Shown in pieces: positions 42,588 to 49,056 of a stretch of DNA of 50,917 bases. Positions within the stretch are counted from its first letter, which is position 1; every line of letters begins with the position of its first letter. The notes beneath the pieces were generated by a model. It saw only the letters and a list, made by a program, of their open reading frames with translations, was not told where the DNA came from and did no database searches. Both the position numbers and the translations under genes were made by a program. This stretch comes from a virus, in IMG/VR virus record IMGVR_UViG_3300030451_003321, positions 1 through 50,917 of that record. One strand, given 5' to 3'.

Positions 42588-42715
42588 TATACATTAGCGT
42601 AAGTTTTGCCATTACGAATTTTTTCCTTTTTAACAAAACGTCTTTCAGATCCGTAGTCAGTGATCAACACTTTACCACTTCTGATGAATTCATCCGATCT
42701 ATCGACTATCACCAT
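42587..42715 (-). CDS. Small basic protein, 42 aa
   Basis: A 42-residue frame from the ATG at 42715 (MVIVDRSDEFIRSGKVLITD) to a TAG that overlaps the GTG start of gp25. The C-terminus is rich in Lys and Arg (RRFVKKEKIRNGK). No ribosome site is visible. Support comes from the tight one-base coupling to gp25 and from its filling an otherwise empty stretch. It is too short to assign to a family. Confidence 0.6.
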   Translation of the reverse strand: MVIVDRSDEFIRSGKVLITDYGSERRFVKKEKIRNGKTYANV

Positions 42716-42740
42716 GGAAAAACAAGGTAGTTAATTATAT

Positions 42741-42872
42741 TTAGCCTTGTCCGCGATACTTTTTTCTCGCTTCATTTGAGGAGGTTGCAGAATACTTGGT
42801 ATTCTTCCCTCTTCCTTGTCTAGTTTTCTTTGGAGTTGCTTTTTGTTTTTGGGTGTTGTTATAAAGAGCCAT
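42741..42872 (-). CDS. Small, strongly basic protein, 43 aa
   Basis: A 43-residue frame from the ATG at 42872 to the TAA at 42741. It is highly charged and low in hydrophobic residues (MALYNNTQKQKATPKKTRQG, then RKKYRGQG at the end), with about 13 Lys/Arg. Such a protein would be unstructured alone and could bind nucleic acid or an acidic partner. It lies between the PAAR-like tip and gp25 in the same direction, with gaps of about 20 nt on each side. Similar short basic proteins occur at this place in marine T4-like phages as far as I recall, but I cannot check this. Function unknown. Confidence 0.65.
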   Translation of the reverse strand: MALYNNTQKQKATPKKTRQGRGKNTKYSATSSNEARKKYRGQG

Positions 42873-42890
42873 AATAATTGGGTAAGTTTA

Positions 42891-43421
42891 CTATCCTGCC
42901 CAGACATTCATAGATCCGTAAGCAACTACGGAAGAGCAGGGGTATGAGAAGCCAGGAAACCCGACTCCCAAGGGGTCTAACTGTCGTGCAACCAATCTCT
43001 TGAGTGCAAACACAGTTAGGGTTGTAGGATATACAGTCCTATCATGTCCAATACCTTTATCCTCTGTCGTTAATACCGAGCAGGGGTAGGGTGTTGGTTT
43101 TGGGCACAAAGATTTTCCACATGGACACATATGAATGACTATGTTTGTGCATGCAGATGGGTGTTTAATGAATTTATCACCCGCCAACATGATTGGAAAA
43201 CCATTGACTAATACTGTAGCACGATTTGGTGCTAAAGGTGTCATTGGCACTAATGGTAGTGGTGGCCACCAACAAGAGTATTCTTTGATGCGAATAGATC
43301 TAGTCCTAGGAATAGCACCACATGCCTCTGTGCTATGCACAACAGGCGGTAGACAGAGACCATGCCCTGAGCATGGTAGTCCGTTGATAGCAGCAACTGG
43401 TTTAAGAAATCCAAATGCCAT
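42891..43421 (-). CDS. PAAR-like tail spike tip protein, cysteine-rich
   Basis: A 176-residue protein. The N-terminal half has a PAAR-type layout: PCSGHGLCLPPVVHS (16-30), then NRATVLVNGFPIMLAGDKFI (66-85), followed by HPSACTNIVIHMC and CPCGKSLC. PAAR proteins cap the central spike of contractile tails and hold a metal ion at the point; T4 gp5.4 is the model. This protein is unusual in having ten Cys (17, 23, 34, 50, 91, 99, 101, 106, 114, 162) and five His, enough for two or more metal sites or disulfides. Its start shares one base with the stop of the 1242-residue gene. A late promoter candidate lies at 43461-43468. The family call is good; the link to gp5.4 is by analogy. Confidence 0.75.
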   Translation of the reverse strand: MAFGFLKPVAAINGLPCSGHGLCLPPVVHSTEACGAIPRTRSIRIKEYSCWWPPLPLVPMTPLAPNRATVLVNGFPIMLAGDKFIKHPSACTNIVIHMCPCGKSLCPKPTPYPCSVLTTEDKGIGHDRTVYPTTLTVFALKRLVARQLDPLGVGFPGFSYPCSSVVAYGSMNVWAG

Positions 43422-46400
43422 TATCCTTCACCTCTGAGCTCCCTTCCGTCCAGATATGGGTATTTATCTTGGCACTCATCGAAGTATGGATTTCCTAGGT
43501 TTTTGATACTTCGTGACAGAGCATTTGTGCCACCAGTCAGATAATTAAGGACTTCCATCTTTCCTGTGTAGTCCCCCATTTTGATCCTGTAACGCTCTGT
43601 TTCCATACGTTTAGGGTCAATGGCAATAGAGCAGTCTGCAACGTGCTCTAGGGCATTACAGTTGTTGCACAGACCACTACCGCTACCTGGCCAACTAGAC
43701 GTCCAGTTGTTTAGACCATTTGCTCCTGTGTTATTTGAAGCGGGGGGTGTGATCTCATAGTATGTTTGTCCTGCAAGTGGATTACCTGAGTTGTCCCATC
43801 CGCAGTAAACATCCAAGCACCCATCCGTGTTATTTCCTTTTCTAACAAACTTATCCCAACAGTCATGAGGGATATTGGTAGGATCATTTGGACAGCTCCC
43901 ATTATTGACTGTGAAATTAACATAGTTTTGTGAGCCTGGATATGATGCTGTCGTTTCGTTTCCTTGCTCATCTGTAGTAGTAATTAAAGTTTGCCAAGTT
44001 GCGGTAGTATCAAATGGATCCGCATCTAGATTATCTCCTAACCATAGTGCAAACTGCTGTGCTCTAGTGTAATTACTACGGTTATAATCATATGTATTTT
44101 CCTCAAGTCCGATTGGGACGTATTCTATACTATTGTTACTACCACGGTAACATCTACCAGGCACATTACCTCTAGTGCAATTCCATGTTTTATACCCGCC
44201 TGACACTTTTCTCTTTGGTGTGAGCTTTGGTTTGGGTAGTGTATTCAAAAATTGCATAAATGCCTGTCCTTGCGACCCTGTTGCTTTACCATCAAAGGAC
44301 AGTGCGACCGTAAACTCTGCTTTCTCATCATGCGGAGCACAATATTTCCAAGGCAGATACCCAAATGCCTTCCTAGATGCGGTAAGTCTGTCTTTTACCT
44401 CCCCATAGAAGTTTTCACGAGGGTTATCTTCCGCTTCCATATACGCACATGGCATCTGAAACCACTTTTTGATGTTATGAATGACTGGTTGATCCACAAT
44501 CAAGCACTTATTTCCGTCAAATGATCCGTATAGTCCGTTAAATGCTTCGCTATCCGCCTCAGTAGAGCGGAGACCGCTCAAAATATCGGAATATACACCG
44601 CTTGAAAACTTTTCTCCTGCGGGTTGACCTGTTTCATCGGGTCCTTTGAGCATTCTAGGCTCTTCTTGTGCTGCTAGATTCTCAAAAGTGTCTACAGGAG
44701 GCATTGCTTTGAGTAAAGGTAGACCCATATTGATGTCAATACAGTCCGCAGGTAGGTTTTGACACAAAACTGTCTTACCTTCTGGGTCAACCTCTGCATA
44801 TTCCATGTATGTGATGGGCACATTAGTCGTATAACCTGCATTTATGGTGCTCATTTCGTCTGTAACGATGCTTCCTGACAATGGATTCTCTTGAGTCATG
44901 GTATTTCCATCATCAGACTCGAAGTTAAACATGTTTGCAACGTCAGTTTGACTGTCATCTAGTGCAGGCTCCTTAAACTTAGTGTCTACATTGATAGAAA
45001 TGCCCTTCTCAGCGATGTAAACCTGTGGAGGAAACTGCGGATCGTAACCAGATCCACCATCAATCACGTCAATCCGCTTGATAATACCTGATTTTGTGAT
45101 CCTTCCGATCCTAACTTCTGCATTACGGAATTGTTGCACCGTATCAAACTCTCTTTCCTTCCTATTTTTGAGCACTTGTAGTTGTCTACGCTCAAATTTG
45201 TCCAAAGAAATCTTCTGCTCACCGATTTCACCTGTCTCATTATAGTCTGGAAACTTCTTTACAGGCTTTCCGTAGTCTCTGAGGAAGGCACCACGCATCT
45301 GACGTGCTGTATCTGTGCTACTAAACTCCTCTAACTGACCTGGCTCACTAATAGTTACGGTAGGATTGTTGTATCCTACGCCACCATTGATGATTACGAT
45401 CTCTGTAATCTTACCTTCTGTGTCTACAATCGCTTCCGCCTCTGCTAAATCCAGTGTGCGGGTAGGAATGAGTGCCTTTGGATCTAGTTTTACCTTGTAA
45501 TACGCAATATTTTTCTCAAATTCGTATACTCCAAAGAAGGCTGCCTTGTCTGGAATGCCAAATCCCGCTAAAACTTGTATCCTTGCCTTAGGAATAGGAG
45601 GCTCATCCTCCTCTGAAGGGTATGGATGACTCTCAAACTCCTGTAGATAGGAGAATTCCTTGCCATTTTTATGTCCATCCTTCTGTAATTCCATATATCC
45701 TGCATTCATTTTGCCACCGAAGTAGAAAACGCCCGCAATATTCCATCCGTTTATCTGCTCACCCTTGCGGAATGTGCCTGTAGTGGTCAAATACTTGAAG
45801 AATATCCTATGTGTGTCTGTGTCCGCAGTCCTAAATGACTCATCTACACCACTTCCTGCAGGTCCACGCACATCAATTCGCGACTTTGTAGTCTTCCATG
45901 AGTCTTGGCGGATCTGATAGAAGTGTGAATACCACTCTTTGTGCACAACACACTCGTTTCTGTTGCTACTACTGCCATAATGGTTAGGACAACACGCTGC
46001 ATCTGACAGTTGATACTGTATACCGAAGATAGGACCATTCCACGGATACGATGTATCATACAAATAATACAAATATTGCGAGTCATAGCATGATTGAAAC
46101 CCGAGAAACCTCGGCACCGCTCCTTTTATCGCACCATTCAGTCCATATAACCACTCAAAGTTTGCATCTTCCGTTGTAGAGACGCTTCCATCGCTTCCAA
46201 TGCTGCCTCCCCAGTAATCTCCGAAGCCTGCAACGCCTGGTGTGCCGATTGGTTGACCAAATGCGTTAGTCCCGAAGCGATTTTGTCTGTAATTTCTGTA
46301 AGTAAACCCAGATCCTTCTGCTCCCCATGTATACCAACTGCTTTTATCGACGCATTGACCAGTAGGACCTATATTTCCGATGTCTTGGAAGGTGCTTTCT

Positions 46401-47149
46401 GGTGCATCTGGGTTATCTCCTGCAAAAACATACCCAAAGATACCCTGATATACATATCTACCGCCTCTAACCTCTCTGGGGGCGATAGGACCGCCACTCA
46501 ACTCGACTTCTGAGGCAGGGTCAATGGTATAAAAGTCATCTTCTGGGTCATAGAAGTAGTGATATAGAGGCACAGGGGTCTCATCTGTCCCTGCTTGTGC
46601 CTGTGCATCACTCAAACTAGTAAAAATGTATCCTAAAGTGCCCACTAGGTAGTAAGGTTTACCATTATTACTACTTGGTGCGGTATTTGATAGCGTTAAT
46701 TTTGTATTATCGTCCCTCTCTCCTCTAAACCAGATGTAAACAGGCACAGAATTTCCTACTTGTGTCTGCATCAGGTAAAAAACAGGTATCTGTCCTTGTC
46801 TAGGCTCAGGATTATACCCTCTTAATACTTTTTGCCAGTGCTCATCGTCCCCAACAGCATGCTCTTTCGTCAATTCTGGGGTTTTACTATACTTGTGATC
46901 GTCTTTTACACCTCTATAGAAGCGATATACGGGTTGTCTGTCACCATTACAGTTGCCGACACACGTTTTTTGCTCCTCTCCTATGTAATGCACTATATCT
47001 TTGCCTAACGGCATAGTGCCAGGACCTTCGTCGAGATACTCTATTTCGTAATTCTCGTTGTTTTCCTCATCATAGAAAGGTTTTACATAATCCTCCCCCT
47101 CTATAGGGTTAGGAAACGATCGTTTTGTTGATAGGATATAACAAGGCAC
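43421..47149 (-). CDS. Large virion protein with DUF5648-like N-terminal repeats, 1242 aa
   Basis: The start is a GTG at 47149, 3 nt after the preceding stop. Residues ~70-250 carry three or more DUF5648-like units (VYRFYRGVKDDHKYS, VPVYIWFRGERDDN, VPLYHYFYDPEDDFYTI, each ending in a GYIF/GYVF strand), small beta repeats known from surface proteins and lipases. A Trp/Tyr-rich, Cys-bearing middle (~270-420; SCYDSQYLYYLYD, DAACCPNHYG) follows. Two Gly-rich units (IVIINGGVGYNNPTV near 590, IDVIDGGSGYDPQFPP near 700) match those of the giant protein. The C-terminal third has PCAYMEAEDNPRENF and several Cys pairs. It precedes the PAAR-like tip gene, so it may be a central tail hub or spike-associated protein, but no T4 hub or lysozyme motif is evident. 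Confidence 0.75.
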   Translation of the reverse strand: MPCYILSTKRSFPNPIEGEDYVKPFYDEENNENYEIEYLDEGPGTMPLGKDIVHYIGEEQKTCVGNCNGDRQPVYRFYRGVKDDHKYSKTPELTKEHAVGDDEHWQKVLRGYNPEPRQGQIPVFYLMQTQVGNSVPVYIWFRGERDDNTKLTLSNTAPSSNNGKPYYLVGTLGYIFTSLSDAQAQAGTDETPVPLYHYFYDPEDDFYTIDPASEVELSGGPIAPREVRGGRYVYQGIFGYVFAGDNPDAPESTFQDIGNIGPTGQCVDKSSWYTWGAEGSGFTYRNYRQNRFGTNAFGQPIGTPGVAGFGDYWGGSIGSDGSVSTTEDANFEWLYGLNGAIKGAVPRFLGFQSCYDSQYLYYLYDTSYPWNGPIFGIQYQLSDAACCPNHYGSSSNRNECVVHKEWYSHFYQIRQDSWKTTKSRIDVRGPAGSGVDESFRTADTDTHRIFFKYLTTTGTFRKGEQINGWNIAGVFYFGGKMNAGYMELQKDGHKNGKEFSYLQEFESHPYPSEEDEPPIPKARIQVLAGFGIPDKAAFFGVYEFEKNIAYYKVKLDPKALIPTRTLDLAEAEAIVDTEGKITEIVIINGGVGYNNPTVTISEPGQLEEFSSTDTARQMRGAFLRDYGKPVKKFPDYNETGEIGEQKISLDKFERRQLQVLKNRKEREFDTVQQFRNAEVRIGRITKSGIIKRIDVIDGGSGYDPQFPPQVYIAEKGISINVDTKFKEPALDDSQTDVANMFNFESDDGNTMTQENPLSGSIVTDEMSTINAGYTTNVPITYMEYAEVDPEGKTVLCQNLPADCIDINMGLPLLKAMPPVDTFENLAAQEEPRMLKGPDETGQPAGEKFSSGVYSDILSGLRSTEADSEAFNGLYGSFDGNKCLIVDQPVIHNIKKWFQMPCAYMEAEDNPRENFYGEVKDRLTASRKAFGYLPWKYCAPHDEKAEFTVALSFDGKATGSQGQAFMQFLNTLPKPKLTPKRKVSGGYKTWNCTRGNVPGRCYRGSNNSIEYVPIGLEENTYDYNRSNYTRAQQFALWLGDNLDADPFDTTATWQTLITTTDEQGNETTASYPGSQNYVNFTVNNGSCPNDPTNIPHDCWDKFVRKGNNTDGCLDVYCGWDNSGNPLAGQTYYEITPPASNNTGANGLNNWTSSWPGSGSGLCNNCNALEHVADCSIAIDPKRMETERYRIKMGDYTGKMEVLNYLTGGTNALSRSIKNLGNPYFDECQDKYPYLDGRELRGEG
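43461..43468 (-). promoter_or_regulatory. Late promoter candidate upstream of the PAAR-gp25-gp6 group
   Basis: The minus strand reads GATAAATA inside the last codons of the 1242-residue gene. It differs from the T4 late consensus only at the first base. RNA would start near 43454, about 33 nt before the PAAR-gene ATG, with GAGG as ribosome site 9 nt before that ATG. This matches the geometry of the candidate at 3581-3588. Confidence 0.5.
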
Positions 47150-47152
47150 CGA

Positions 47153-47455
47153 TCAATTCATACGCTCTTCCAATTTATTTAGTCGGTCATACAGATCATC
47201 TAGGATCTCTTTGATGTTGAGATGCTTCTCATAACCTTTTGGTTTGTATTGAATCATATCTGCACCAGGTGGAGGTAACTTTTGGATTGCCCCCTCGCTA
47301 ATGGACACTCGCTTTGCAAGATTCTCTAAACCTTCACCCACCTTTTGTAGGCAGAAAGCGATTTTTTCCATATCGTCCATACCCTGAGTAGGTAGCGATT
47401 GGTCGGGATTTGCAACATCCCCATAACTAATAGGACTAGTTGATTTAACTGGCAT
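47153..47455 (-). CDS. Small coiled-coil protein, 100 aa
   Basis: A 100-residue protein starting MPVKSTSPISYGDVANPDQS. A middle helix (MEKIAFCLQKVGEGLENLAKR) and a C-terminal helix (IKEILDDLYDRLNKLEERMN) are both heptad-like, joined by a Pro-rich turn (KLPPPGADMIQYKP). It ends 3 nt before the GTG of the 1242-residue protein, so it is likely co-translated with it and may be a partner or chaperone of that protein. No family is recognised. Confidence 0.7.
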   Translation of the reverse strand: MPVKSTSPISYGDVANPDQSLPTQGMDDMEKIAFCLQKVGEGLENLAKRVSISEGAIQKLPPPGADMIQYKPKGYEKHLNIKEILDDLYDRLNKLEERMN

Positions 47456-47475
47456 GATTCACGCTCGCGATTTTT

Positions 47476-47640
47476 TTACTCTTCAACGGCTTTCAGTATA
47501 ATAGAGCCATCAGTTTCTTCGGTATATTCTAACTCAGTGCCTTCTCGCCATCCCAACTCCTCGATTAACTCGACAGGAAGTGTGATGAAAAGATCACCGA
47601 TGTCGTCTGCTTCTACATCTAAGATGTATCGTTTGCTCAT
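47476..47640 (-). CDS. AbrB/SpoVT-type small DNA-binding protein
   Basis: A 54-residue frame from the ATG at 47640 to the TAA at 47476. The sequence DIGDLFITLPVELIEELGWR, followed by EGTELEYTEE and a SIILKAVEE strand, fits the swapped-hairpin AbrB/MazE/SpoVT fold: a strand, a short LPVELIEELGW helix, then a turn and paired strands. Family members are dimeric DNA-binding regulators, such as transition-state regulators or the antitoxin part of MazEF. No toxin partner lies next to it. It stands between an NlpC/P60 peptidase and the large tail genes, so it may regulate phage or host promoters. The fold call is good; the target is unknown. Confidence 0.75.
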   Translation of the reverse strand: MSKRYILDVEADDIGDLFITLPVELIEELGWREGTELEYTEETDGSIILKAVEE

Positions 47641-47662
47641 TAGAAGTTATAGTGGATACAAT

Positions 47663-48142
47663 TTATGTAGACTTTCCCCGAATTGCACCTACGCATGTTT
47701 CCATATAGAAACTATTGCCTGGTGCTTTTAGGTCTGTAATCTGACTCTCACCCTTATAAGGATGATGTAACATAAACCCATCACCTAGGTAAACACCTCC
47801 ATGGTTAGGTGCTTGCCCATGTCTTTTAGTATAACCCCCTTCTAGAGGCGTATACCACAGTCTGAAGAGGATTATATCATCCTTCTCCAAACTATCTAAT
47901 GATGCTTTCTCCCACATCTCTGACTTCATTACATACTCGCCATTCTCAGTGTTGATAGCATCGTCAGTAAAAGCGTATATATGATCTTCCTTACAGAAAT
48001 CTCTTAGATCTCTATTCAAGTATAACCGATAGTATTTTCTTACACAATGGTAGCAACTCCAAGAGTGTATTGCTCGCCACTTCTCTCCAAGGAAGTGTGA
48101 GTATTCTCTCTCTAACTCTTGTTGTTTCTTGCGTCTACCCAT
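47663..48142 (-). CDS. NlpC/P60-family peptidase, tail-associated
   Basis: A 159-residue protein. Motifs fit the phage branch of NlpC/P60 cysteine peptidases: the nucleophile region SWSCYHCVRKYYR with C30, then NHGGVYLGDG with H114, and MLHHP with H126/H127. A conserved DDIILFRL strand precedes the His. These enzymes cut peptide bonds in bacterial peptidoglycan. Phage relatives such as lambda gpK sit in the tail tip and help the tail or DNA cross the wall. Here the usual Asp before the Cys is replaced by Ser. The start is the ATG at 48142, with AGAGG just upstream. The neighbouring tail genes support a virion role over a lysis role, and no holin is nearby. Confidence 0.75.
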   Translation of the reverse strand: MGRRKKQQELEREYSHFLGEKWRAIHSWSCYHCVRKYYRLYLNRDLRDFCKEDHIYAFTDDAINTENGEYVMKSEMWEKASLDSLEKDDIILFRLWYTPLEGGYTKRHGQAPNHGGVYLGDGFMLHHPYKGESQITDLKAPGNSFYMETCVGAIRGKST

Positions 48143-48324
48143 TGACCTCTGAGGGGGATTTTTATATTGGAAAAATTTTTTTATATTGCTTAAACAAAAC
48201 TCTCGCTTTGGGATACTTTTGTAGGTTAGGGAAGTAAGAGTTTTTATATATCCGCTTCGCTAAGTATAAAGAATTACCGCAATTTACTGCGATTTAACTC
48301 TTTATATCCTGGTGCTGTGTGCTG
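48143..48324 (-). promoter_or_regulatory. AT-rich spacer with tandem late-promoter-like boxes
   Basis: A 182-bp spacer without a gene. The minus strand has the octamer TATAAAAA three times, at 48241-48248, 48178-48185 and 48159-48166. Each is one base from the T4 late consensus TATAAATA. The last two are part of a direct repeat CAATATAAAAA set 19 bp apart, directly before the NlpC/P60 start. A short dyad (CGCA, six bases, TGCG) lies near 48279-48292. AT-rich DNA makes chance hits likely, so this is a weak but suggestive promoter region. Confidence 0.4.
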
Positions 48325-48522
48325 TTACATAGTGTCCCCAATAACTACATCGTAACACATACCCTCCATAATGCAATAGTCACATAGTTGGGTATACTGT
48401 GTTAACTCCTCATTGAGTCCTGTATCTATTAACCACTGTGCCATAATCACAATTTCATCAGGTGGTAAACCGCCTGCTTCATATGTGTCCAATAGTGTTT
48501 CAATTTGCTTGGGTATGCTCAT
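48325..48522 (-). CDS. Small acidic protein, 65 aa
   Basis: A 65-residue protein starting MSIPKQIETLLDTYEAGGLP. It is helical and acidic, with the stretch LPPDEIVIMAQWLIDTGLNE followed by Cys-rich LCDYCIMEGMC. The LPPDEIV...DTGL pattern resembles short early proteins seen in many marine phages, though I cannot name the family with certainty. Its ATG overlaps the stop of the 55-codon gene by four bases (ATGA), making it the last of a three-gene coupled set under the promoter at 48875-48903. Function unknown. Confidence 0.7.
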   Translation of the reverse strand: MSIPKQIETLLDTYEAGGLPPDEIVIMAQWLIDTGLNEELTQYTQLCDYCIMEGMCYDVVIGDTM

Positions 48523-48686
48523 CGCCTGCTGTGTTTGTTTGCGTCATCAAGTGCACTTGCCTGACTCCTAAAAGGTCCATTCTTAGGACACTCGGGATAA
48601 TCATATTGCCAAAAGTATTTCCTACTCTTCTCCCATATTTTGATGTTTACGGGTGGGTGTGTAGGTAGTTGAAAAACCTTACTCAT
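48519..48686 (-). CDS. Small aromatic-rich protein, 55 aa
   Basis: A 55-residue frame from the ATG at 48686 to a TGA overlapping the next start as ATGA. The sequence has aromatic and basic patches (INIKIW-like start, WEKSRKYFWQYDYPECPKNG) and ends with SALDDANKHSRR. The upstream 49-codon gene also overlaps it by ATGA. The double four-base coupling is the main support for its reality. Function unknown. Confidence 0.65.
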   Translation of the reverse strand: MSKVFQLPTHPPVNIKIWEKSRKYFWQYDYPECPKNGPFRSQASALDDANKHSRR

Positions 48687-48832
48687 GTCTCATCCTCATA
48701 GGGTGCGGATTGTTGCGGATGTTTATCCTTCATAGGGTCATGCTTTTGTTTGCTATTCCATAGGCGTTTCTCTCGTAGTGTCTTAGGTTTGTTTGAATTG
48801 TGTGGGTCATTACGTTTGTATGTCCGTCCCAT
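48683..48832 (-). CDS. Small basic protein, 49 aa
   Basis: A 49-residue hydrophilic frame from the ATG at 48832 (MGRTYKRNDPHNSNKPKTLR) with about 13 Lys/Arg in the first two thirds and an acidic tail (YEDET). The end overlaps the next start by ATGA. It is the first gene after a strong sigma-70 promoter at 48875-48903, about 36 nt from the expected RNA start. Such short early genes often act on the host, but nothing here shows a specific role. Confidence 0.65.
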   Translation of the reverse strand: MGRTYKRNDPHNSNKPKTLREKRLWNSKQKHDPMKDKHPQQSAPYEDET

Positions 48833-48874
48833 GCATTAATTCATTCAGTCATCCTAATTTGATGTTACCTAGTA

Positions 48875-48903
48875 ATTATAAGGGTTTTGCCCATATAAGT
48901 CAA
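48875..48903 (-). promoter_or_regulatory. Sigma-70 type promoter for the small-gene trio
   Basis: On the minus strand a TTGACT box (48898-48903) and a perfect TATAAT box (48875-48880) are exactly 17 bp apart. RNA should begin near 48868, 36 nt before the first of three coupled small genes. The spacer contains an inverted repeat spanning 48876-48898 (arms TTATA-T-GGG and CCC-T-TATAA around CAAAA), which overlaps the -10 box and the edge of the -35 box and looks like an operator. This is host-polymerase style, expected for early genes. Confidence 0.8.
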
Positions 48904-49056
48904 CTCCCCTGTGCAGGTTTTGTGAGTGTCCTGTGTATGCTTGACAAAAAAATCTCGATGTGTTACGCTCTAAGCCAACGGTGTATAAAGCACTTAAGTA
49001 TGTTTTTTTATACATTTACAGAATTGTCAAAAACTGGCATAGGTGGGCAAAAACTG
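48904..49056. other. Intergenic stretch after the 2OG oxygenase gene
   Basis: About 150 bp with no gene. It contains an AT-rich segment with arms GTATAAA and TTTATAC near 48982-49012, and a T-run on the minus strand near 48947-48953. Either could end the oxygenase transcript, but neither forms a good stem. No other signal is clear. Confidence 0.4.

Noticed and set aside
47663-48142. NlpC/P60 protein as a lysis endolysin
   Set aside because: There is no holin or spanin nearby, and the motif set fits tail-associated relatives, next to tail genes. A lysis role is not excluded but is less likely.
48941-48969. Plus-strand promoter-like TTGACA-17-TACGCT
   Set aside because: No plus-strand gene follows, the -10 box is poor, and the only RNA would be antisense to the oxygenase. 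I cannot support an antisense RNA from sequence alone.
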